Positions 1 through 5,114 of a stretch of DNA of 5,114 nucleotides are shown one piece after another; position 1 is the stretch's first letter, and every line of letters begins with the position of its first letter. This DNA is from CAYOKT01 sp964404605 (GTDB lineage Bacteria > Electryoneota > Electryoneia > Electryoneales > Electryoneaceae), in NCBI GenBank assembly GCA_964404605.1, contig CAYOKT010000140.1:1-5114 (forward strand), in the 5' to 3' direction. Made by a program: the position numbers and the translations under genes. The notes under the pieces were generated by a model, which was not told the DNA's origin, searched no databases, and saw only the letters and a list, made by a program, of their open reading frames with translations.

Positions 1-1388
1 GGCGGCGTTCCCATGGCGGACGGCGGCAGGACGGGGAAACGCACGGTGCCGCGAATCCACCGGTGCTCGGTGTCGTCGAACGACGCCTTGAGTGTCAGGG
101 CGATCTCCCCGGGAGGGGCCGGCAGGTCCTCCTCGAGGTCGAAGACGAGCAGCGGCGGAGGGACCCGGAACTGCCCGACATTGGTGTAATTCGCCCAACC
201 GACCCTCTCCGCGGGGCGGAGCCGGAGGGGTGAGGCCGCCGGGAGCTGCCCGCCGCCGTGCAGCCAGCGCGGGTCGGCGAGGGGCGGGGTGAAACTCACC
301 AGTTCCAGTGTGATCGGGAGGTCCAGCGGATTGGCGAGCGATTCGAATCCGACCTCGGTCGACTCTTCCCCCCCGCGTCCATCCCGGCTCACGACCCTCC
401 CCCGGGACCGGAAGAACATTTCGTCCCGCCAGAGGTTGTTCAGCATGGATGAGAGCGCCTGCACCCGGTCCATGCTGCGGCGGGGGGTCAGCTCGAGGGG
501 TTCGTTCGTCCCGACATCGTAGAGGTCCAGCGAGAGCACGCGGCGGCCCGCCAGTTTCAGCACTCCGTATTCATACGCACCGCCGGAGTTCGCATCGCAT
601 TCCTTGATGTCCCCGCCCGTGGAGCCCATGACGAAGTACCGGATGCCGTCGAGAGGCGGTTGCTCCTGGTCGTAGTGATAATGACCCGCGATCACCGCGG
701 CCACCGGGTAGTCCTTCAACAGGTCGTGAATCTCCGCCCAGTTCGACCAGACGTACCACTGGGGGTGATGGATGACGACGACGATGCCCGCCGCATCCTT
801 GTGCGCCTCGAGGTCCTCGCGCAGCCACTCGACCTGGGAAGAGGACAGCTTGCACAGGAAGATGGACCCCCAGCGCGGATCGGTGTGGAAGTTCTCGATA
901 CAATCGAGAAAGATGAAGTGGTAACCGCCCAGGTCACGGCTGTAATAGAGATGGTCCTCCACGGGGTAGCCCGCCTGGACCAGCAGCGAGCGGAACCACT
1001 CCTCCCGGGAGTGATCTTCCGAGAGCGGCGTGTTGCCGGGCGGGTTCACATCATGATCGCCGACGACGGGATACCAGGGGATTCCGGGGCGGCCCATCAG
1101 GCGGACGGCATGATCGAAGTTCGCACGGTACTCCCCGAACGAGTCGATGCCGGCGACGGACTCGACCATGTCCCCGACGTGCAGAATGATGTCCGGTCGG
1201 CGTTCCGCGAGGCGGGTCATGGCCGTGTCCAGGACGGCGTAGGCGTGCTCGAGGTCCCTCGCCCCGGTCTGATCCCCGATCAGGCCCACGGTGATCGTCC
1301 CGGCGGACCGGGGCTCCGCGGGCCGATCGGTGGAGTTCGTGCAGGACAGAGCGAGGCAGGCGACCGCGAGCAGGAGAAATCGCTTCAT
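1..1388 (-). CDS. Lipoprotein calcineurin-like metallophosphoesterase (3' end beyond window)
   Basis: This frame is open from ATG at 1388 to the left edge, giving 462 visible residues with no stop, so the C-terminus is missing. The N-terminus MKRFLLLAVACLALSC has a short charged start, a hydrophobic core and a lipobox-like ALSC ending at Cys16, so the protein is probably exported and lipid-anchored. Metallophosphoesterase motifs appear in order: GDQTG at 38-42, GDMVE at 72-76, GDHD at 110-113, HH at 207-208 and GHYH at 235-238. These build the two-metal site of phosphomono- and diesterases. Motif I is D-x-T instead of D-x-H, and motif III is GDHD instead of GNH[DE]. From memory, a D-x-T-G/GDxxE subfamily exists in bacteria, so this is probably a real variant and not a dead enzyme. 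Residues from about 290 onward are rich in predicted beta strand and look like an accessory domain. The substrate is unknown. A G5 run ends 8 nt before the ATG. The gene starts 149 nt after the EamA transporter and may be in the same transcript or separate. Confidence 0.9.
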   Translation of the reverse strand, partial: MKRFLLLAVACLALSCTNSTDRPAEPRSAGTITVGLIGDQTGARDLEHAYAVLDTAMTRLAERRPDIILHVGDMVESVAGIDSFGEYRANFDHAVRLMGRPGIPWYPVVGDHDVNPPGNTPLSEDHSREEWFRSLLVQAGYPVEDHLYYSRDLGGYHFIFLDCIENFHTDPRWGSIFLCKLSSSQVEWLREDLEAHKDAAGIVVVIHHPQWYVWSNWAEIHDLLKDYPVAAVIAGHYHYDQEQPPLDGIRYFVMGSTGGDIKECDANSGGAYEYGVLKLAGRRVLSLDLYDVGTNEPLELTPRRSMDRVQALSSMLNNLWRDEMFFRSRGRVVSRDGRGGEESTEVGFESLANPLDLPITLELVSFTPPLADPRWLHGGGQLPAASPLRLRPAERVGWANYTNVGQFRVPPPLLVFDLEEDLPAPPGEIALTLKASFDDTEHRWIRGTVRFPVLPPSAMGTP

Positions 1389-1404
1389 GATGGGCACCCC
1401 CATC
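1389..1404 (-). promoter_or_regulatory. Hairpin covering the Shine-Dalgarno of the phosphoesterase
   Basis: Read on the minus strand, the 16 bases immediately before the ATG are GATGGG-GGTG-CCCATC. The 6-bp arms pair perfectly around a 4-nt loop. The G-run that serves as ribosome binding site lies partly in the 5' arm and partly in the loop, and the 3' arm touches the start codon. Such a structure could limit ribosome access. The pairing is read directly from the sequence; a regulatory effect is inference. Confidence 0.35.
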
Positions 1405-1471
1405 CATCCCGGCCCGCCGCTCCGAACCCGAATCGCGCAGGGACGAACGGCACTCCGGCCGGGCCACCCTT

Positions 1472-1492
1472 TCCGCATCCGGACGATGCGGA
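1472..1492 (-). other. Perfect 8-bp stem-loop in the EamA-phosphoesterase gap
   Basis: TCCGCATC at 1472-1479 pairs perfectly with GATGCGGA at 1485-1492 around the 5-nt loop CGGAC. It sits 5 nt beyond a second, larger stem-loop in the same gap. No T-run follows on either strand, so it is not a classical intrinsic terminator. It could be an RNA processing or transcript-stabilising element, or a terminator without a U-tract. Confidence 0.35.
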
Positions 1493-1497
1493 CACGC

Positions 1498-1531
1498 CTG
1501 GTGGATCGATTCAGGTGAACCGGTCCACCAG
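1498..1531 (-). terminator. Long stem-loop just after the EamA transporter stop (possible terminator)
   Basis: CTGGTGGA at 1498-1505 pairs perfectly with TCCACCAG at 1524-1531. The stem continues inward through a T-G wobble, two C-G/G-C pairs, one A-C mismatch and TTC/GAA, ending in a tight loop around 1513-1516. It begins only 6 nt past the TGA stop of the EamA gene, the usual place for a terminator or 3'-end stabilising hairpin. There is no U-tract after it in either direction, so termination is uncertain. If it terminates, the phosphoesterase would need its own promoter in 1405-1470, where I see no convincing -35/-10 pair. Confidence 0.35.
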
Positions 1532-1537
1532 CGGCGT

Positions 1538-2479
1538 TCAGGAGAGCCAGGGCCCCAGGTTCGCCAGCAGTACGGCGAGGACACCGAATCCGACCGTGCC
1601 GTACCAGGCCCAGAAGACCGGCTCCCGGAAAAAGACCACCGATGCGACAGCACCGGAAACGATGGTCATCACCCCGCTGAGTGTGAAAACCAGCGCCGCG
1701 GGAAGCGGGATGCTGATCTTGAGCAGAACCAGCCCGGCGATCGACCCGGCGGCCGCCAGGGCTCCGAGCATGACTAGGTCACGGACACGGTCCGGCCTGG
1801 CCTTCTGCATCCAGCTCGCCGCCCCGGAGAAGAGTGCAAGGCTGGCGTACATGAGGAAATAGATCGGCGCGATGTACATCGCCAGCCACGTTCCTCCCGA
1901 CCCGGGCGCGACGGTCCGGGTGCCGAGGTCCTTGATCACGATGAAGACGAGGCTGTTGCCCATCAGGACGAGAACGAGCAACAGGGAATAGGTGAGCTTC
2001 GTCTTCATCCCGTGTTTCGCGGCGGTTTCTCCCTCCCCGGCGGAGGGTCCGCCGGTGGTCTGCGAGGCGAAGACCACGGTCAGGATTCCGGCGAAAATGG
2101 CCGCCATTTCCATGATCCGGATGGATTCCGAGAGGAACAGGGCGGAGTAGAGGATCACGGGGAGAAAGGTCAGGTTCATCGCGGCCCAGAGCGGTGAGAG
2201 GGGGCCCATCCGGAGGCAGATCTTCACCAGGTGCATCGCGAGAAGCTGGCCGAGGGTGGTCAGCAGCACCATGCCCCAAACGAAGAGCGGCAGAACCCCC
2301 AGGTTGTGCCAGTCCATCTGGGAACCGAAGACGATCGCCCCGGCGATTCCCATGCACATGGAGATGTGCAGCGGGATCACCCCCCGGCCTTGGCCGATCT
2401 TGAAAGCGACGCCGATCAGGGAGAGGCAGACCCCCGACAACGCGGCGAGCAGCATGAGACCGAACGATGAGACTCCCAT
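1538..2479 (-). CDS. EamA/DMT-superfamily inner-membrane transporter
   Basis: This 313-residue protein is almost entirely hydrophobic, with about ten membrane segments in two five-helix halves, and its length is typical of the drug/metabolite transporter superfamily. Approximate segments are 5-26, 36-53, 61-82, 94-116, 122-140, 162-183, 199-223, 237-259, 262-283 and 290-311. Each half carries the family's repeat signature near its end: LFLSES at 114-119 followed by AGILTVVFAS (130-139), and FFREPV at 283-288 followed by a small-residue-rich last helix. A hydrophilic linker at about 141-161, rich in G, E and K, separates the halves. Members move amino acids, nucleosides, sugars or other metabolites, usually outward; substrate cannot be read from sequence. 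ATG 2479 is chosen because AAGGGGGG lies about 7 nt upstream. The gene starts 101 nt after the CNT transporter stop and ends 149 nt before the phosphoesterase. Confidence 0.93.
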   Translation of the reverse strand: MGVSSFGLMLLAALSGVCLSLIGVAFKIGQGRGVIPLHISMCMGIAGAIVFGSQMDWHNLGVLPLFVWGMVLLTTLGQLLAMHLVKICLRMGPLSPLWAAMNLTFLPVILYSALFLSESIRIMEMAAIFAGILTVVFASQTTGGPSAGEGETAAKHGMKTKLTYSLLLVLVLMGNSLVFIVIKDLGTRTVAPGSGGTWLAMYIAPIYFLMYASLALFSGAASWMQKARPDRVRDLVMLGALAAAGSIAGLVLLKISIPLPAALVFTLSGVMTIVSGAVASVVFFREPVFWAWYGTVGFGVLAVLLANLGPWLS

Positions 2480-2485
2480 CCGATG

Positions 2486-2493
2486 CCCCCCTT
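2486..2493 (-). promoter_or_regulatory. Strong ribosome binding site of the EamA transporter
   Basis: On the minus strand AAGGGGGG ends about 6 nt before the ATG at 2479. It supports that start over internal ATGs and shows that this gene has its own strong translation initiation signal, unlike the tightly coupled CNT gene upstream. Confidence 0.6.
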
Positions 2494-2511
2494 GTCAAAG
2501 CTTGTCCAGCG

Positions 2512-2534
2512 GGCGCCGCCATGCTTCCGGCGCC
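2512..2534 (-). other. GC-rich stem-loop between the CNT and EamA genes
   Basis: GGCGCCG at 2512-2518 pairs perfectly with CGGCGCC at 2528-2534 around a 9-nt loop. It lies 46 nt past the CNT stop and just upstream of the EamA ribosome binding site. No T-run follows, so it may be a partial terminator, a transcript-processing site or a chance hairpin in GC-rich DNA. The rest of the 2480-2580 gap holds a G-rich stretch (minus strand, 2542-2574) and no recognisable promoter. Confidence 0.3.
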
Positions 2535-2580
2535 AGGCGCTCCCATGACCCCGGCCGCGGGTTCCCTCCCCCCCGCTCTC

Positions 2581-3882
2581 CTATCCGAAAAGGATGGAAC
2601 TCTCGGAGAAGAACAGGCCGGCCATGCTCGCGGTGAGCAGGGTCGCAAGGGTGGCGCCGAGCAGGGCGCGGAACCCCAGGCCGGCCAGGTCCCGGGTCCG
2701 CTCCGGAACCAGCGCCGAGATGCCCCCGACAAAGATGGCCAGCGAGGCGACATGCGCGAAGCCGGTTAAGGCATAGGTCGTGACCACGATCGTTCGGGGC
2801 GAGAGGGACGGTCGCGCCGCCACCAGCGCGGCGAGGTCCTGGAACGCGGTGACCTCGGTGACGATGGCGCGCTCCCCGATGATCTTCGCGATGGCGCCGG
2901 CTTCCGAAAGCGGCACTCCGAGCAGCAGCGTGAAGGGGTAGAACAGGTACCCGAGCAACCCCTTCAGCGACCAGTCCACCTGGAGGCCTAACAGGTTGTT
3001 CACCGGGGCGCCGAGCAGCACCATGATCTTGTCCACCAGCGCCACGATCCCGAGGAACGCGAGCAGGAGCGCGATGATGCCGACCAACAGCCTGACCCCG
3101 GAATTGGCCCCGCCGATGATCGCCGCGAAGAGGTTGCTCTCCTTTTCATAGACCGGCTTCACATGCAGACCCAGTGTTTCCGGCCGGCCGTCCTCCGGGA
3201 AGAGGAGCTTGGACATGACGATCGCCGCGGGGGCGTTGAGGATGGAAGCGGAGACGAGATGCCCCGCGATCGTCGGGAACGACCCCCGCAGGATCATGAT
3301 GTAGACCGCGAGCATGCTCGAGGCGATGGTCGCCATGCCGGCGGTCAGGATCGTGTTCAACTCCGAACGGGTCATCCCCTTCAGGTGGGGCTTGATCACG
3401 AGCGCCGACTCGATGCCGACGAAGATGTTCGATGAGGCGCAGAGCGATTCCGCCCCGCTGATCCGCATCAGCCGGGTGAACAGCCAGGAGAACCCGCGGA
3501 TCAGCCACTGCATCACGCCGAGGTAGTAGAGCATGGAGACGAGGGCGGCGAAGAAGACGATGGTCGGCAGGGCCTGGGTCGCCAGGATGAACCCGAGCGA
3601 CGGCTGCCCAGCGGCGTCCGTGCCCCCGGGAGCGACCGCGAGCCGCCCGAAGACGAACGCGGTGCCCGCGCCCGCGCTGTCCAGGACCGCGTTGACGATA
3701 TCGTTGACCACCAGGAAGAACTTCACCCCCGCGGGCACGACGAAGACGAAGAAGGCGAAAACGAGCTGAAGCCCCAGGCCCCAGCCGACGACCCGCCAGC
3801 TGACATGACGCCGGTCGCGGGAGAGAAGCCATGCGAAACCGATCAGAGAGGCGATGCCGAAGAGGCTCTGCAGGATGTGCAT
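2581..3882 (-). CDS. Concentrative nucleoside transporter (CNT/NupC family)
   Basis: This 433-residue membrane protein has the CNT architecture and sits in the inner membrane. CNTs import nucleosides with Na+ or H+. Visible landmarks are LLSRDRR at 19-25 after the first helix; GTAFVFG at 73-79; ALPTIVFFAALVSMLYYLGV (104-123) with MQW at 124-126, very close to the family consensus; GAES at 143-146; hairpin-1 region SSNIFVGIESALVIKP at 150-165; MTRSEL at 170-175; IASSMLAVY at 186-194; GYLFYPF at 311-317; TEVTAFQDL at 342-350; and YALTGFAHVASLAIFVGG at 370-387. Compared with the remembered consensus, the GQ[TS]E loop is shortened to G-I-E-S, the usual NE is TE, and GFAN is GFAH. All three touch the ligand site in known CNT structures, so substrate preference may differ. 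ATG 3882 is chosen because the protein then begins like NupC; the frame is open further upstream only within the SAHH gene. It starts 4 nt after the SAHH stop, with GGGA about 9 nt before the ATG inside SAHH coding sequence. It ends with TAG. Confidence 0.94.
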   Translation of the reverse strand: MHILQSLFGIASLIGFAWLLSRDRRHVSWRVVGWGLGLQLVFAFFVFVVPAGVKFFLVVNDIVNAVLDSAGAGTAFVFGRLAVAPGGTDAAGQPSLGFILATQALPTIVFFAALVSMLYYLGVMQWLIRGFSWLFTRLMRISGAESLCASSNIFVGIESALVIKPHLKGMTRSELNTILTAGMATIASSMLAVYIMILRGSFPTIAGHLVSASILNAPAAIVMSKLLFPEDGRPETLGLHVKPVYEKESNLFAAIIGGANSGVRLLVGIIALLLAFLGIVALVDKIMVLLGAPVNNLLGLQVDWSLKGLLGYLFYPFTLLLGVPLSEAGAIAKIIGERAIVTEVTAFQDLAALVAARPSLSPRTIVVTTYALTGFAHVASLAIFVGGISALVPERTRDLAGLGFRALLGATLATLLTASMAGLFFSESSILFG

Positions 3883-3886
3883 GGCT

Positions 3887-5114
3887 CTATTCCCTGTTCC
3901 TTGTATCCTCGTCGATCTCGATGCCCTCCTGCGCCATTTTCGTCCGTACCACCATCTCGTCGATCTCGACAGGCACGTTGTACAGCCTCTTTTCGAGGTC
4001 CGGCGTCGAGAGCACGTAATGCACACTCGCGAGTTGGAGGGAGAAGGAGAGGTCCATGATCTCCACCGGGTGGCCGAGGCCGCCGGCGATGTTGATGATG
4101 TTTCCGTTGGCGAGCAGGTAGAGCCGCCGGCCGTCCTCCAGCTTGAACTCTTCGATTTCGTCACGGACGACCCGTGAGCCGGCGGCCGCCTTCTCCAGCG
4201 CCGGGACATCGATTTCGTAGCCGAAATGACCGGCGTTGGCGAGGAAAGCGCCGTCCTTCATCACGGACATGTGTTCCATCCGGATGACGCGCTCCTCGCC
4301 GGTGTTGGTGATGAAGATGTCCCCGAGGGGCGCGGCCGCCCGGAGCGGCATGACGCGAAACCCCTCCATGCGCGCTTCCCAGGCCTTCCAGGGGTCGATC
4401 TCGGTGACGATGACCTCCGCCCCCAGCCCGCTCGCGCGGACGGCGACCCCCCGCCCCACCCAGCCGAACCCGACGCAGACCACGGTCTTGCCGACCACGT
4501 TGAGGTTGGTCAGGTGCATGATCGCGGACCAGGCGGACTGGCCGGTGCCGTACCGGTTGTCGAAGAGGTACTTGGAACGGGCGTCGTTGATCGCCAGGGC
4601 GGGAAAGAGAAGAACCCCGGCGCGGTCCCGCTCGCGAAGTCGCGCGACGCCGGAGGTGGTCTCCTCGCACACCCCCGCCAGGTTCTCCGCCCATTCGGGG
4701 TGCTGGTGCAGGTATTCGGTGACATCGCCGCCGTCATCGATCAAGGCGTGCGGGCGGCAGGCGGCCACCTGGTGTACGAAACGCTCGTATTCCTCACGGG
4801 ACGCGCCCTTGCGGGCGAAAACATGAATGCCATGATCGGCGAGCGCCGCGCAGACATCGTCCTTGGCGGAATCGGGGTTGCTGCTCGTGATCCACACCTC
4901 CGCGCCCAGGTCCTGGATAACCTCGGCGAGATAGGCGGTTTTCGCCTCCAGGTGGATGCTGATCGCGACCCGTTTCCCCTCGAAGGTTCCCTCAGCTCGA
5001 AACGTGTCACGCAGGCCGTTCAGCACGGACATCCAGCGCGCCACCCACTCGATCTTCCGGTGGCCTTCAGGGGCCAGGGACGGATCCTGAACTTCGAAGG
5101 ATGGTTGTCGCGAA
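3887..5114 (-). CDS. ahcY: S-adenosylhomocysteine hydrolase family protein, short archaeal/Thermotoga-like type (5' end beyond window)
   Basis: SAHH uses bound NAD to cleave S-adenosylhomocysteine reversibly into homocysteine and adenosine, relieving product inhibition of methyltransferases in the cytoplasm. Visible residues number 408, counted from the first complete codon at 5113. The first 23 (DPSLAPEGHRKIEW at 10-23) match the conserved SAHH N-terminus, so the GTG at 5044 is internal and the true start lies outside the window. Key residues by human equivalents: His54 (H55) in HLEAKTA, Asp130 (D131) in DDGGD, Glu151 (E156) in EETTSG, Lys181, Asp185 and Asn186 (K186, D190, N191) in the NDARSKYLFDN block, Rossmann GFGWVG at 215-220, Glu238 (E243) in TEIDP, His296 (H301) in NAGHF, and His348 (H353) in GHP. 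YGTGQS and the absence of the roughly 40-residue insert place it with the short type. Oddities: SSNPDSAKDDV for SSNPLSTQDDV, SAI for DGI after YGTGQS, NGNIINIAGG for EGRLVNL, and an end at IDEDTRNRE without the usual tail. It may be true SAHH or a paralog acting on a related thioether. It is the first gene of a coupled pair with the CNT transporter. Confidence 0.92.
   Translation of the reverse strand, partial: SRQPSFEVQDPSLAPEGHRKIEWVARWMSVLNGLRDTFRAEGTFEGKRVAISIHLEAKTAYLAEVIQDLGAEVWITSSNPDSAKDDVCAALADHGIHVFARKGASREEYERFVHQVAACRPHALIDDGGDVTEYLHQHPEWAENLAGVCEETTSGVARLRERDRAGVLLFPALAINDARSKYLFDNRYGTGQSAWSAIMHLTNLNVVGKTVVCVGFGWVGRGVAVRASGLGAEVIVTEIDPWKAWEARMEGFRVMPLRAAAPLGDIFITNTGEERVIRMEHMSVMKDGAFLANAGHFGYEIDVPALEKAAAGSRVVRDEIEEFKLEDGRRLYLLANGNIINIAGGLGHPVEIMDLSFSLQLASVHYVLSTPDLEKRLYNVPVEIDEMVVRTKMAQEGIEIDEDTRNRE

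Noticed and set aside
660..1862. 400-residue plus-strand open frame
   Set aside because: It runs antisense across the phosphoesterase, the gap and the end of the EamA gene. Its translation is rich in R, P, G and D with no domain, and it is explained by GC-rich codon use on the other strand.
2494..2499. TTGACA on the minus strand as a -35 promoter box for the EamA gene
   Set aside because: A -10 box at the normal spacing would fall inside the start of the coding region and remove the ribosome binding site. No TATAAT-like hexamer is present there.
2491..2506. Direct repeat CTTGTC (2491-2496 and 2501-2506) as an operator
   Set aside because: Only two 6-base copies with 4 bases between, next to the ribosome binding site, which is too short to separate from chance.
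1779..2753. 324-residue minus-strand open frame
   Set aside because: It is an out-of-frame shadow of the EamA gene and the preceding gap, rich in P, R and G with no family signature, while the EamA frame has clear membrane segments.
3146..3832. 228-residue minus-strand open frame
   Set aside because: It lies wholly within the CNT gene in another frame and has an arginine-rich translation without structure.
3883..4209. Longer N-terminus for the CNT transporter, starting at 4209
   Set aside because: The extra 109 residues are an out-of-frame reading of the SAHH 3' end and are low-complexity S/R-rich, whereas the protein from ATG 3882 begins like NupC.
1..5114. Search for tRNA/rRNA genes, CRISPR repeats, insertion sequences, toxin-antitoxin or defence genes
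   Set aside because: No cloverleaf, repeat-spacer array, transposase or terminal inverted repeats were seen. The window is almost fully occupied by four metabolic or transport genes.

Overview
The window is GC-rich throughout, and every gene I can support lies on the minus strand and is read from right to left. In transcription order these are: an S-adenosylhomocysteine hydrolase (SAHH) family protein whose N-terminus lies beyond the right edge; a concentrative nucleoside transporter (CNT/NupC family); an EamA/DMT-type ten-helix transporter; and a secreted lipoprotein calcineurin-like metallophosphoesterase whose C-terminus lies beyond the left edge. A Sec/lipobox N-terminus, strong GC bias at third codon positions and G-rich Shine-Dalgarno sequences suggest a high-GC bacterium, probably from an uncultivated or little-studied lineage. 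The SAHH is the short type typical of archaea, Thermotoga and some other bacteria. I cannot name a phylum from the sequence alone.

Layout. 3887-5114: SAHH-like enzyme. The frame is open to the right edge, and the residues upstream of the apparent GTG at 5044 match the family's conserved N-terminus, so that GTG is not the true start. 2581-3882: CNT transporter, starting 4 nt after the SAHH stop codon, so the two genes are almost certainly cotranscribed and translationally coupled. 2480-2580: a 101-nt gap with a G-rich stretch, a GC-rich stem-loop and a strong ribosome binding site. 1538-2479: EamA transporter. 1389-1537: a 149-nt gap with two consecutive stem-loops and a small hairpin covering the ribosome binding site of the next gene. 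1-1388: lipoprotein phosphoesterase, cut by the left edge.

How the genes may work together. SAHH splits S-adenosylhomocysteine into homocysteine and adenosine, and the coupled transporter belongs to a family that imports nucleosides, so the core is a two-gene nucleoside or methyl-cycle module. The EamA protein and the phosphoesterase are less tightly linked. A surface phosphoesterase could release nucleosides from nucleotides and the EamA protein could export a product, but that is inference.

The most interesting point is that both core proteins differ from their families at positions near the substrate. The transporter lacks the usual GQ[TS]E loop and has changed NE and GFAN motifs. The SAHH keeps all catalytic residues but has altered flanking motifs and no usual C-terminal tail. 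The pair may therefore handle a nucleoside or thioether other than plain adenosine/SAH, or may be a divergent lineage of the standard function.
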